A DNA stretch of 26,192 bases from VFJL01 sp043752345 (GTDB lineage: Bacteria > Pseudomonadota > Gammaproteobacteria > Burkholderiales > Nitrosomonadaceae), in the NCBI GenBank assembly GCA_043752345.1, contig JAYUYT010000090.1, forward strand, positions 1 to 26,192. Direction: 5' to 3'. This document shows positions 8,590 through 16,843 of the stretch, in pieces; the first letter of the stretch is position 1; each line of letters starts with the position of its first letter. The notes beneath the pieces are model-generated. The model was not told the origin of the DNA. It saw only the letters and a program-made list of their open reading frames with translations, and searched no databases. Both the position numbers and the translations under genes were made by a program.

Positions 8590-9174
8590 ATGCTGGCGTC
8601 TGTCGCGATAGCCCCGCTCAACCACCTGCTGCGTGGGGAAAGCTGGGCGCGCAAACGACTGCAGCCTTGCGCCGGCAAGACTGCGCGTTTTTGCATTCCC
8701 CCTTTCGTTGATTTCGCCCTGATCGTACAGTCCAATGGCGAGGTGGCGGCTGCGGCAGATGCTGCTGCGACCGACGCCACCCTCACCCTTATTCCAGGTC
8801 TACTGCCACGCCTGCTGGCGCATGACGCAGACGCCTACCGCAACATCCATATTTCCGGCGACAGCGCGTTTGCTGAAGAGCTTCTCCACATCGGCAAAAA
8901 CCTGCACTGGGATGCGGAACAGGATTTAAGCCTCATCATGGGTGACATTCTCGCCCACCGCGTGATGCAGGCTGGCGACAATCTGCTGCAGTGGCACACT
9001 GACACCCTGCGCAACCTGTCGCAAACGCTGGCGGAATACTGGACGGAAGAACAACCGCTGCTCGCCAAACCCCCTTATGTACGCAAATTCATTGATGATG
9101 TAAGTACATTACGTAATGATGCGGAGCAGTTGGAAAAACGCGTGGAGAAGCTAAGCCACACGGCTCCTTTGTAA
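8590..9174 (+). CDS. ubiJ: UbiJ, SCP2-domain ubiquinone biosynthesis accessory factor
   Basis: A 194-residue cytoplasmic protein. An SCP2-like lipid-binding domain covers roughly residues 10-110 (including FALIVQSNGEVAAAAD and the ISGDSAFAEEL stretch), followed by a helical, partly coiled-coil tail (VSTLRNDAEQLEKRVEKL). In Escherichia coli UbiJ binds ubiquinone intermediates and helps organise the soluble Ubi complex with UbiK. The short length, the domain layout and the position directly before ubiB identify it. The start at 8590 has no strong ribosome-binding site, so coupling with the gene 15 bp upstream is possible. ubiE, often the first gene of this set, is not in the window; the Tim44-like gene takes the upstream position. 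Confidence 0.87.
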   Translation: MLASVAIAPLNHLLRGESWARKRLQPCAGKTARFCIPPFVDFALIVQSNGEVAAAADAAATDATLTLIPGLLPRLLAHDADAYRNIHISGDSAFAEELLHIGKNLHWDAEQDLSLIMGDILAHRVMQAGDNLLQWHTDTLRNLSQTLAEYWTEEQPLLAKPPYVRKFIDDVSTLRNDAEQLEKRVEKLSHTAPL

Positions 9175-9222
9175 ACCCAAGAAGAATATTTGGCGACGGA
9201 TAAATTGCCGTACCTGGAATAA

Positions 9223-10734
9223 ATGCGTTTCTTTCGCCTCCTCAAAATACTCGCGGTAGCATTCCGCTTCGGCCTCGATGATTTTTTTCTCGGTCAGGGA
9301 CGCTTGCATCCATTGCAGCCTCTGGTCAAGCTTGCTACATTCTGGCGGCGACTGGAGAAACCGCGTGGCGAACGCCTGCGTCTGGCACTGGAGGCACTCG
9401 GTCCCCTGTTCGTCAAGTTCGGCCAGGTGCTGTCCACCCGCCGCGATCTGCTGCCGGAAGACATTGCTGATGAGTTGGCCAAGCTGCAGGATCAGGTTCC
9501 GCCGTTTCCTTCCAGTATTGCGCTCGCCATACTGGAACAGGTCTACGGTAAACCCGCCAGCGAAGTATTCCACCAGTTCGAAGCAGAGCCGATAGCCAGC
9601 GCATCTGTTGCCCAGGTACATCTGGCGGAGCTGCACGATGGCACGGAAGTGGCGGTTAAAATACTGCGCCCCGGCATCGCCCCGATCATCGCACACGATG
9701 TCGCTTTAATGGAAACCGGTGCCTGGCTGGTTGAAGCCTTGTGGCCGGATGGCAAGCGTCTGAAACCACGCGAAGTGGTGGTGGAATTCGCGCGCCATCT
9801 GAACGACGAACTTGATCTCATGCGTGAAGCATCCAACTGCAGCCAGTTGCGGCGCAATTTTCTTGACTCGCCACTGCTGCTGGTACCGGAAGTCTACTGG
9901 GATTATTGTCATTCCAACGTGATGGTGATGCAGCGCATGAAGGGCATACCCATCAGCCATGTGGCGGAACTGCGCACACAGGGTGTGGACATTCCCAAAC
10001 TTGCCCGCGTCGGGGTGGAAATATTTTTCACCCAGGTATTCCGCGACGGTTATTTCCATGCCGATATGCACCCCGGCAACATTTTTGTCGGCAGCGATGG
10101 CCGCTACATTGCGGTCGATTTTGGCATCATGGGAACGCTTACTGACGAGGACAAGAACTACCTCGCGCAGAATTTCCTGGCGTTCTTCCGCCGCGACTAC
10201 AAGCGCGTGGCGCAGGCACACGTCGAAGCGGGCTGGGCGCCGAAGAATACACGGGTAGATGACTTTGAAACGGCAATCCGTGCCGTATGCGAACCGATCT
10301 TTGACAAACCGCTGAAGGAGATTTCCTTCGGTCACGTGCTGTTGCAATTGTTCCAGACTTCGCGCCGCTTCAACGTCGAAATCCAGACACAACTGGTGCT
10401 GTTGCAAAAAACACTGCTGAATATCGAAGGACTGGGGCGTGATCTCGACCCTGATCTCGATCTGTGGACAACTGCCAAGCCGTACCTGGAGAACTGGATG
10501 TCGGAGCAAATCGGCTGGCGCGGACTGGCACGCCGTCTGGGCAAGGAGATACCCAATTGGGCAGTGCTGTTGCCCCAGTTCCCGCGCCTGTTGCATCATG
10601 CCCTGAGCGACAACCGCACGCAGATGCTGGAAGAGAAAATGAGCGAATTGCTCATCGAAGAAAAACGCCAGAGCCGTCTACTGTCTGTGCTCACGCTGCT
10701 GTTGGCGATATTATTACTCTGGCATATGTGGTGA
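9223..10734 (+). CDS. ubiB: UbiB, atypical kinase/ATPase of ubiquinone biosynthesis
   Basis: A 503-residue membrane-anchored protein of the ABC1/UbiB/ADCK family, needed for ubiquinone synthesis, where its ATPase activity is thought to help extract lipid intermediates from the membrane. Diagnostic parts are visible: the KxGQ motif KFGQVLSTR at 65-73, the Ala-rich nucleotide loop ASASVAQVHLAE, the VKIL lysine, the HADMHPGNIF catalytic segment and VDFGIMGTL (DFG). The C terminus ends in a hydrophobic helix (LLSVLTLLLAILLLWHMW). Length and order match the family. It is on the same strand as ubiJ, 48 bp downstream, and is followed 25 bp later by the polyamine operon. Confidence 0.95.
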   Translation: MRFFRLLKILAVAFRFGLDDFFLGQGRLHPLQPLVKLATFWRRLEKPRGERLRLALEALGPLFVKFGQVLSTRRDLLPEDIADELAKLQDQVPPFPSSIALAILEQVYGKPASEVFHQFEAEPIASASVAQVHLAELHDGTEVAVKILRPGIAPIIAHDVALMETGAWLVEALWPDGKRLKPREVVVEFARHLNDELDLMREASNCSQLRRNFLDSPLLLVPEVYWDYCHSNVMVMQRMKGIPISHVAELRTQGVDIPKLARVGVEIFFTQVFRDGYFHADMHPGNIFVGSDGRYIAVDFGIMGTLTDEDKNYLAQNFLAFFRRDYKRVAQAHVEAGWAPKNTRVDDFETAIRAVCEPIFDKPLKEISFGHVLLQLFQTSRRFNVEIQTQLVLLQKTLLNIEGLGRDLDPDLDLWTTAKPYLENWMSEQIGWRGLARRLGKEIPNWAVLLPQFPRLLHHALSDNRTQMLEEKMSELLIEEKRQSRLLSVLTLLLAILLLWHMW

Positions 10735-10759
10735 CAGGGATAGGCTAAGTCAATCCATC

Positions 10760-11845
10760 ATGGCGCTACTTGAAATCCGTAATGTGACACGGCGCTTTGG
10801 CGATTTCACCGCAGTAGACAACATCAGCATCAGTATCGAAGCGGGTGAATTCTTTACTCTACTGGGACCTTCCGGTTGCGGCAAAACCACCCTGTTGCGC
10901 ATGATTGCCGGATTCGATCTGCCCGATGCCGGTCAGATCCTGCTGGACGGCAAGGATATGCTCGGCACCCCGCCGGAAAAGCGCCCCATTCACACCGTGT
11001 TCCAGAGTTATGCGCTGTTTCCGCACATGACCGTCTCCGACAATATCGCTTTTCCCCTCAAAATGGCGGGCACAACACCTGATGAAATCAAGTCCAGGGT
11101 CAGGGAAGCCCTGGATGACGTGCGCCTGTCCAATTTCGGCAACCGTTTCCCGCAGGAGTTGTCAGGTGGACAGAAGCAACGCGTGGCCTTTGCCCGGGGA
11201 CTGGTCAATCGACCGCGCCTGCTGCTGCTGGATGAACCGCTGGGGGCGCTGGACGCGAAGTTGCGGGAGGAGATGCAGATCGAGCTGATCAATCTGCAGA
11301 AAGAAAGGGGGGTCACATTCGTATTCATCACCCACTCCCAGAATGAGGCACTGGCATTGTCGCACCGCATTGCGGTAATGAACCAGGGCAAAGTCGAGCA
11401 GCTTGACGAACCCTCCAGAATCTACGGTTTCCCTCGAAACCGTTTTGTCGCCGACTTCATCGGCAAGATCAGCATCATGAACGCACAAGTGCTGGAGGCC
11501 GCCCCGTCGCATTTAAAACTCAGTGTAGCAGGACTCGGTGAAGTAACCGCTCCCAGCAAGGAAAACGTCAAAGTTGGCGATGCCGGGGTGCTGGCGATAC
11601 GCCCGGAACAGGTGCGGATTTCGCATCACGCGGAGGAAACGGAACTGAAAAACCATTTCATCGGCAAGGTGCAGGGCTTTCTCTACGTGGGTGACGTCAC
11701 CACTTATATCGTGGAACTCCCCAACGGCGCCCGCATTGAAGCCCTGCTGCCCAATTCCGCACCGGGACGAGCCAAGTTTTTCGAGGCGGGTGATCCGGTA
11801 GCAGTCTCCTGGCGGCATGATGCCGGCACTTTTCTCAATGATTAA
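10760..11845 (+). CDS. potA: Polyamine ABC transporter ATP-binding protein (PotA/PotG type)
   Basis: A 361-residue cytoplasmic ATPase subunit that powers polyamine import. It has the Walker A motif GPSGCGKTTLL (about 37-47), the Q-loop FQSYALFPHMT, the ABC signature LSGGQKQRVAFAR, Walker B LLLLDEPLGALD and the switch His in FVFITHSQNEAL. A C-terminal TOBE-type domain from about 270 contains AIRPEQVRIS. Length and domains fit PotA/PotG. The two permeases and the binding protein follow on the same strand with short overlaps, forming one operon. Whether putrescine or spermidine is the substrate is not clear from the sequence. Confidence 0.93.
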   Translation: MALLEIRNVTRRFGDFTAVDNISISIEAGEFFTLLGPSGCGKTTLLRMIAGFDLPDAGQILLDGKDMLGTPPEKRPIHTVFQSYALFPHMTVSDNIAFPLKMAGTTPDEIKSRVREALDDVRLSNFGNRFPQELSGGQKQRVAFARGLVNRPRLLLLDEPLGALDAKLREEMQIELINLQKERGVTFVFITHSQNEALALSHRIAVMNQGKVEQLDEPSRIYGFPRNRFVADFIGKISIMNAQVLEAAPSHLKLSVAGLGEVTAPSKENVKVGDAGVLAIRPEQVRISHHAEETELKNHFIGKVQGFLYVGDVTTYIVELPNGARIEALLPNSAPGRAKFFEAGDPVAVSWRHDAGTFLND

Positions 11846-12749
11846 AGGCGACAGCAAAGCAAACCGCATTGCCAAATGGCTGGTAAGCGGGCCGCCACTG
11901 TTGTTCCTGCTGGTGTTCTTTGTTGCTCCCAGCCTGATCATGCTGTTCACTTCACTGCGCTTTCCCGGCGAGTTCGGTGGCCTGGCCCCCATCGCAGTGC
12001 CTGCGGGGGCAGTGCACGGCGAATATGGCTTAACCCTGGAAACCTACCAGTTCTTTTTCAGCGATATCCTGTACGCCGAAATCTTCCTCAAATCCTTTGC
12101 TGTTGCCGCAGCCAGTACGCTGATCTGTCTCATCATGGCCTACCCGCTGGCGCTACTGATCGCACGCAGCGAAAAACGTTTCCGTAATCTGATGGTGCTG
12201 CTGGTGGTACTGCCGTTCGCCAGCAACTTTCTCATCCGCATTTATGCCTGGATGATTATTCTCGGTCCCGAGTCGGTGTTCAGCCATTTTATCAATACAG
12301 TGCTGGGCGTATTCGGCATTGCCCCGGTGACCCTGCTGTTCTCGTCGTTTGCGGTACTGGTGGGCATGGTTTATGTACATCTGCCGTTCATGGTACTGCC
12401 GCTCTATACCAATCTGGAGAAACACGATCCGGCACTGCTGGATGCAGCACAGGATCTGGGCGCCAATGCCTGGCAACGCTTCTGGCGCGTCACCTGGCCA
12501 CTGTCGCTGCCGGGCGTGTTCTCAGGCTCGGCGCTGGTATTCATTCCGGTGCTGGGCATGTTCGCGGTGCCGGACATACTCGGCGGTACCGGCGACATCC
12601 TCATCGGCAACCTGATCAAGGATCAATTCCTCGGCACCCGCGACTGGCCTTTTGGTTCGACGCTATCGATCATGCTGACACTGGCGGTACTGGCCATCAC
12701 TGGACTGGCTGCATGGTTCGCGCGGCCCGCCGCCACTCCGGAGCGGTAA
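11817..12749 (+). CDS. potB: Polyamine ABC transporter permease (PotB/PotH type)
   Basis: A 310-residue inner-membrane permease with about six hydrophobic helices. The cytoplasmic EAA loop, which docks on the ATPase, is DAAQDLGANAWQRFWRVTWP. The N-terminal region between the first helices carries a longer periplasmic stretch, as in PotB/PotH. The ORF overlaps the end of potA; the ATG at 11817 gives a 29-bp overlap, while a second ATG at 11838 gives an 8-bp overlap. Neither has a clear ribosome-binding site, so translation is probably coupled and the start is uncertain by seven residues. Confidence 0.92.
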   Translation: MMPALFSMIKGDSKANRIAKWLVSGPPLLFLLVFFVAPSLIMLFTSLRFPGEFGGLAPIAVPAGAVHGEYGLTLETYQFFFSDILYAEIFLKSFAVAAASTLICLIMAYPLALLIARSEKRFRNLMVLLVVLPFASNFLIRIYAWMIILGPESVFSHFINTVLGVFGIAPVTLLFSSFAVLVGMVYVHLPFMVLPLYTNLEKHDPALLDAAQDLGANAWQRFWRVTWPLSLPGVFSGSALVFIPVLGMFAVPDILGGTGDILIGNLIKDQFLGTRDWPFGSTLSIMLTLAVLAITGLAAWFARPAATPER

Positions 12750-12752
12750 GAT

Positions 12753-13535
12753 ATGCGACGCAACAATATCTGGTTATGGTCTGCGGCGGCACTGGCTTAC
12801 GCTTTTCTCTACATTCCGTTGATCATCGTGGTGGTGTACTCCTTCAACGATTCCAAGCTGAATGCTGAATGGGTGGGCTTCACCCTGTCCTGGTATGTAG
12901 CACTGTTCAACAACCAGGAAATGCTCACTGCCGCGCGCAATTCACTGATCATCGCTGTCAGCGCGAGTTTCCTCGCCACCCTGCTCGGCACCATGGCCGG
13001 TCTGGCGATACATCGCTACCAACTTAAATTTCTGCCGGTGCTGGTATTCACGCCGGTAGCGATGCCCGAGATTCTGCTGGGGGTGGCATTGCTGTTATTT
13101 TTCCTGCAGGTGCTCAACCTCACGCTCGGCATGGTCTCCATCATCATCGCGCATACCACCTTCTGTATCGGCTTTGTCGCCATCATCGTGCGGGCGCGCC
13201 TGCAAGGCATGGACGAAAGCATCTTTGAAGCGGCACGCGATCTGGGTGCATCCCCCTGGCAGACTTTCCGCCTGATCACGCTGCCGCTGATCATGCCGGC
13301 AGTGGTCGCGGGTGCGCTGATGTCGTTCACTCTGTCGATCGATGACTTCGTCATCACCTTCTTCACCAAGGGTGTGGGCGAACCGATACTGCCAATTCAG
13401 ATTTACACCATGATCAAGGTCGCGGTGACACCGGAAGTAAATGCCATTTCCACTCTGTTGATGCTGCTCACATTGACCCTGATCATCATTGCCGCCAAGC
13501 TCGATTCGGGCATATTGCGCCGGGAAGCAAAATAA
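12753..13535 (+). CDS. potC: Polyamine ABC transporter permease (PotC/PotI type)
   Basis: A 260-residue inner-membrane permease with about six membrane helices, partner of the preceding permease. Its EAA loop reads EAARDLGASPWQTFRLITLP, and the following SFTLSIDDFVITFF is characteristic of PotC/PotI. CCGGAG lies about ten bases before the ATG, so the start is well supported. It begins 3 bp after the previous stop and its own stop shares one base with the ATG of the binding-protein gene (TAATG). Confidence 0.93.
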   Translation: MRRNNIWLWSAAALAYAFLYIPLIIVVVYSFNDSKLNAEWVGFTLSWYVALFNNQEMLTAARNSLIIAVSASFLATLLGTMAGLAIHRYQLKFLPVLVFTPVAMPEILLGVALLLFFLQVLNLTLGMVSIIIAHTTFCIGFVAIIVRARLQGMDESIFEAARDLGASPWQTFRLITLPLIMPAVVAGALMSFTLSIDDFVITFFTKGVGEPILPIQIYTMIKVAVTPEVNAISTLLMLLTLTLIIIAAKLDSGILRREAK

Positions 13536-14647
13536 TGAGGCCACCCGGCCATTCCACGGCACTGTCCGCGCTACTGGCGGTGGTGCTGCTGCTCGCAGGC
13601 TGCAGCAGCCAGCAACAGAACGCTGCCACCAGCAGTAAAAACGTCCTGCATCTATTCAACTGGAATAACTACATCGCGCCGGCAACGGTCCAGCGTTTCG
13701 AACTATCCTGCAACTGCAAGCTTGCACAGGATTATTACGCCGACAATGAAGAAATGCTGGCGAAACTGGCGGCCGGTGCAAGCGGCTACGATCTGATCGT
13801 GCCCACCGGCAACGCCATGGACACCCTGATTCGCCAGGGCGTACTGAAGCCGCTGGATAAATCCCTGCTGCCCAACCTCAAGAATATCAACCCGGCGTAT
13901 CTCGACAGCGCGTTCGATCCGGGCAACAAATATTCCGTCCCTTATGCTTATACCCTCACGCTGCTCGGCTTCAATCAGGAGAAAGTAAAGGAACTGGGAT
14001 TGCCCACCGATAGCTGGGCCATCATTTTCGAGCCGAAGTATCTGGAAAAAATCAAAGGGCGCGTGACCGTGCTGGATAGTCAGCGCGAGCTGATGGCGGC
14101 GGCGCTCAAGTATCTGGGCTACTCGGTCAACGACGCCGACGAACAGCACTGGCAGCAAGCCAGGGATTTGATCCTGCGTGCCAAGCCCTACTGGGCAGCT
14201 TTCAGCAACACCAGTTATGTCAAGGAACTGGCGGTGGGAAACCTGTGGGTAGCGCATGGCTACTCCAACGACATGTTCCAGGCGGCACTTGATGCGAAAA
14301 AAACCGGACGCAAATTCAGCATCGGCTACTCGACGCCGAAAGAAGGCGCGGTGCTGGCGCTGGACAGCATGGTACTGCATCAGAGCGGGGCACGTCCCGA
14401 CCTTGCCCATCAATTCATCAATTTCATGCTGGATGGAAAGAACTCGGCGGAACTCACCAACCTGACCGGCTCCGGCAACCCCAACATGGATGCGCTCCAG
14501 TTCATCCGCCCGGAAATCGCCGACAACAAAGCGGTCTTCCCCGACCGGGAATTGCTTGCCCGGCTGGAAATGCTGCAAGACTTCGACCGCAAGCAGCGGC
14601 GCTTGTTAAGCCGGTTGTGGACTGAGATAAAGCTAAGGAACCACTGA
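13535..14647 (+). CDS. potD: Polyamine-binding lipoprotein of the ABC importer (PotD/PotF type)
   Basis: A 370-residue extracytoplasmic solute-binding protein. The N terminus is a lipoprotein signal with lipobox LLAGC near residues 19-23, so it is probably membrane-anchored rather than free in the periplasm. The mature part starts with the family hallmark LFNWNNYIAP and contains YDLIVPTGNAMDTLIRQG, the PYAYTLTLLGFN strand and the VAHGYSNDMFQA segment of PotD/PotF proteins. The start overlaps the potC stop by one base. The last codons and the TGA stop fall in a repeat sequence (14637-14655) that resembles an IS terminus, so the native C terminus may have been slightly changed. Confidence 0.9.
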   Translation: MRPPGHSTALSALLAVVLLLAGCSSQQQNAATSSKNVLHLFNWNNYIAPATVQRFELSCNCKLAQDYYADNEEMLAKLAAGASGYDLIVPTGNAMDTLIRQGVLKPLDKSLLPNLKNINPAYLDSAFDPGNKYSVPYAYTLTLLGFNQEKVKELGLPTDSWAIIFEPKYLEKIKGRVTVLDSQRELMAAALKYLGYSVNDADEQHWQQARDLILRAKPYWAAFSNTSYVKELAVGNLWVAHGYSNDMFQAALDAKKTGRKFSIGYSTPKEGAVLALDSMVLHQSGARPDLAHQFINFMLDGKNSAELTNLTGSGNPNMDALQFIRPEIADNKAVFPDRELLARLEMLQDFDRKQRRLLSRLWTEIKLRNH

Positions 14648-14655
14648 ACAAATCC
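14637..14655 (+). repeat. IS5-like terminus sequence at the potD stop codon
   Basis: GGAACCACTGAACAAATCC is identical at 18 of 19 positions to the left arm of the miniature element at 22292. It is preceded by CTAA, a YTAR-type target. The TGA in the repeat ends potD. No matching right end is visible before 14720, so it is a solo or truncated copy. Confidence 0.55.
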
Positions 14656-14657
14656 TC

Positions 14658-14681
14658 CATGGAGCGTGCTGCCGCTCCATG
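14658..14681 (+). other. Perfect hairpin after potD
   Basis: CATGGAGCG and CGCTCCATG form a perfect 9-bp stem around a 6-base loop, eleven bases after the potD stop. There is no T-run behind it, so it is not a textbook intrinsic terminator; it could stabilise the polyamine-operon mRNA or be the inner part of the degraded repeat element. Confidence 0.5.
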
Positions 14682-14722
14682 CCAGTCGAAAATATGTCAT
14701 AGAATGGCGCCATGAGGCCAAT

Positions 14723-15766
14723 ATGAAACACATCAAGCCAGACCGCCACGGGCTCAACACTTATATTCTCCCGGTCTATGTACTGCTCATAACCTATGCC
14801 AGCCTGTCCCCTTTCACCGGCTGGCGCGCACCGGAAGGCGAGGTATTCCATTTTCTGACCGTCTGGCCGCGTTACATCACGCGCTTTGATGTCCTGATCA
14901 ACCTGCTTGCCTATCTTCCGCTCGGCTTTCTGGCAGCGCTCTCCCTGCGCCGCTTGCGTGGGGGAACACTGCTACTGGCCGCTACCGGCGTGGGTGCCGC
15001 TGTCAGTCTTGGCATGGAAACACTGCAAGTGTTTGTCCCAGGACGCATCGCTTCTATCCCTGACCTGCTCACCAACACCGCTGGCAGTCTGGCCGGTGCC
15101 GCATTGGCGCACTCTCTGGGCGTCCGTTCCCATCTCGTGCAGAAACTGGTGCTGCGGAGAAATCGTTGGTTCCTGTCAGGTCGCATCGCCGATTGGGGAT
15201 TGGTGCTGCTGGGATCGTGGCTGTTCATCCAGGCCAACCCCTCGCTGCCGTTGATGGGCCTCTGGTCAGGGCAAATCCTTTCTACCAGCCCGGCGCATTT
15301 CGATATGCTGTTGACGGTTGCGATCCTGCTCAACACGCTTGTACTTGGCATACTGCTATCAACAATTTTGCAGCCAGCCAAGCCGCTGTGGATTGTTGCC
15401 TTGCTGTTTCTCATCGTCTGTACCGTCATCAAGTGGCTGGCCGCACAAGCCTTGCTGAAACCCGAGGCTTTATCCGAATGGCCGTCTGCCGAATCCATGG
15501 CTGGAATCGGCTACGCTGCGGTCTTGCTGACGCTGGTATTGCGTCTGCAACTACGCGACCGCATCTGGCTGATGGCAGCGTTCCTGATTGCGGGAATTAT
15601 CCTGACCATGTCAAATATGGGTCACGGACTACCCGAAACAGTGTTGCGGCTGTTCGACTGGCGCCATGGCCACCTGCTGAGTTTCAACGGCCTCACCCGG
15701 CTCTTGGCCGAGCTATGGGCGATCCTGGCACTGCTGTATCTGTTGGTACTTTACCGGAGGCTTTAA
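14723..15766 (+). CDS. VanZ-family integral membrane protein
   Basis: A 347-residue membrane protein. The N-terminal 120 residues are a VanZ-like domain: YASLSPFTGWRAP after the first helix, then FDVLINLLAYLPLGFLAAL and the ETLQVFVPGRIASIPDLLTN block. The rest adds about six more hydrophobic helices, so it is longer than the single-domain VanZ proteins. VanZ confers low-level teicoplanin resistance in enterococci, but most bacterial homologues have no known function. ATG 14723 is chosen because GAGG lies five bases upstream; the longer frame from 14666 would start in the repeat and hairpin region. A prenyltransferase-family gene follows 64 bp downstream. Confidence 0.85.
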   Translation: MKHIKPDRHGLNTYILPVYVLLITYASLSPFTGWRAPEGEVFHFLTVWPRYITRFDVLINLLAYLPLGFLAALSLRRLRGGTLLLAATGVGAAVSLGMETLQVFVPGRIASIPDLLTNTAGSLAGAALAHSLGVRSHLVQKLVLRRNRWFLSGRIADWGLVLLGSWLFIQANPSLPLMGLWSGQILSTSPAHFDMLLTVAILLNTLVLGILLSTILQPAKPLWIVALLFLIVCTVIKWLAAQALLKPEALSEWPSAESMAGIGYAAVLLTLVLRLQLRDRIWLMAAFLIAGIILTMSNMGHGLPETVLRLFDWRHGHLLSFNGLTRLLAELWAILALLYLLVLYRRL

Positions 15767-15830
15767 TTGCTGCTTTAGTGCTAATCTTACGTACCGGATG
15801 ACCCCACATCATGTCGGCATAAAGGCTGCA

Positions 15831-16445
15831 ATGGCGAAAAACAATATCCCGCGTCACGTCGGTTTCATTCCCGATGGAAATCGCCGCTGGGCCGTGGATC
15901 ACGGTCTGCCCAAAGAAGGCGGATATGTTCATGGTATCGACCCGGGGTTGCTGCTGTACGAGAAATGTAAAGAATGCGGAATCAAGGAAATTTCCATCTA
16001 CGGCTTTACCCAGGACAACACCAGGCGGCCTTCCATTCAGAAACAGGCATTCAGCGAGGCCTGCGTTGCATTCGCTTTCGAGGTTGCACGCCGTGGCGCG
16101 GCGCTGCTTGTGGTCGGTGATGAAACCTCGGCGCAATTCCCCAAGGTGCTAACAGAATTTCGCCAGCGCCAGGGCGCCGGAATGAAAGTCAACCTGCTCA
16201 TCAACTATGGCTGGGAATGGGATCTGGCCGGTCTTAAAAACGGCGGCCTGCGTTCAGATGAAGTTTCACGTCTGGATCTGATCGTACGTTGGGGAGGGGG
16301 CCGCCGATTGAGCGGTTTCCTCCCGGTGCAATCGGTCTATGCGGATTTCTATGTCAGGGAAGAATATTGGCCCGATTTTGATCCGCAGCATTTTGAGCAC
16401 GCACTCGCCTGGTTCAAGAATCAGGATCAGACACTCGGCGGGTGA
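15831..16445 (+). CDS. Divergent cis-prenyltransferase (UppS-family paralogue)
   Basis: A 204-residue protein related to undecaprenyl diphosphate synthase, which makes the C55 lipid carrier. The start of the fold (HVGFIPDGNRRWA, with the catalytic Asp of DGN), the middle (INYGWEWD) and the C-terminal segment (IVRWGGGRRLSGFLPVQ and VYADFYVREEYWPDFD) align with UppS. It is about 45 residues shorter, mainly by loss of the variable region before IVRWGG. The usual GGE-HR motif has Gly in place of Glu, and the Glu of AYAELYF is Asp. These changes suggest altered activity, chain length or substrate, or a non-catalytic partner. ATG 15831 has AAAGG five bases upstream; a start at 15798 would add 11 residues. 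It is unlikely to be the cell's main uppS. Confidence 0.75.
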   Translation: MAKNNIPRHVGFIPDGNRRWAVDHGLPKEGGYVHGIDPGLLLYEKCKECGIKEISIYGFTQDNTRRPSIQKQAFSEACVAFAFEVARRGAALLVVGDETSAQFPKVLTEFRQRQGAGMKVNLLINYGWEWDLAGLKNGGLRSDEVSRLDLIVRWGGGRRLSGFLPVQSVYADFYVREEYWPDFDPQHFEHALAWFKNQDQTLGG

Positions 16446-16459
16446 TGCCTCGTTCTGGG

Positions 16460-16465
16460 TATAAT
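16460..16465 (+). promoter_or_regulatory. Possible -10 box before the ferredoxin gene
   Basis: A perfect TATAAT lies 30 bases before the ferredoxin ATG, in the gap behind the prenyltransferase gene. No -35 of good quality is seen 16-18 bp upstream, so the call is tentative. Confidence 0.35.
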
Positions 16466-16495
16466 CTCCGTTCCACTACTTCCTCAAACATTCTC

Positions 16496-16807
16496 ATGAG
16501 CCATTACCGCTACCACGTATTCTTCTGCACCAATCAACGCGAAGCCGGTGCATTGTGCTGCAACAACCATGGCGCCCAGGCGATGCGCGATTACGCCAAG
16601 GAACGCATCAAGGCACTCAAACTCGACAGCAAAAGCAAGCGGGTGCGAATCAACACAGCCGGGTGTCTGGATCGGTGCAACGAAGGCCCGGTGATCGTGG
16701 TCTACCCGGAAGAAGTCTGGTACACCTATGTGGACAAGGACGACATCGACGAGATCATCGAGGAGCATCTGAAAAACGGCCGCGTGGTCGAGCGACTGAA
16801 GATCTGA
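16496..16807 (+). CDS. Thioredoxin-like [2Fe-2S] ferredoxin
   Basis: A 103-residue cytoplasmic protein with a thioredoxin-like ferredoxin fold. The likely cluster ligands are Cys11, Cys21 or Cys22, Cys57 and Cys61, in the pattern C-x(9-10)-C ... C-x3-C, with the family contexts FFCTNQR and NTAGCLDRCNEGPV. Proteins of this group (COG3411 type) carry one [2Fe-2S] cluster; the electron partner is unknown here. The start at 16496 begins the conserved SHYRYHVF segment; the upstream in-frame extension to 16442 is not like the family and covers the TATAAT box. Confidence 0.88.
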   Translation: MSHYRYHVFFCTNQREAGALCCNNHGAQAMRDYAKERIKALKLDSKSKRVRINTAGCLDRCNEGPVIVVYPEEVWYTYVDKDDIDEIIEEHLKNGRVVERLKI

Positions 16808-16843
16808 AATCTCGTTATTTGTTCGATTGCAGTAGTGAACATG

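Noticed and set aside
9706..10599. Minus-strand ORF (297 codons) antisense to ubiB
   Set aside because: The plus strand encodes all UbiB motifs. The antisense product is rich in His and Gln and has no recognisable domain or ribosome-binding site.
13703..14578. Minus-strand ORF (291 codons) antisense to potD
   Set aside because: It mirrors the codon pattern of potD and shows no domain.
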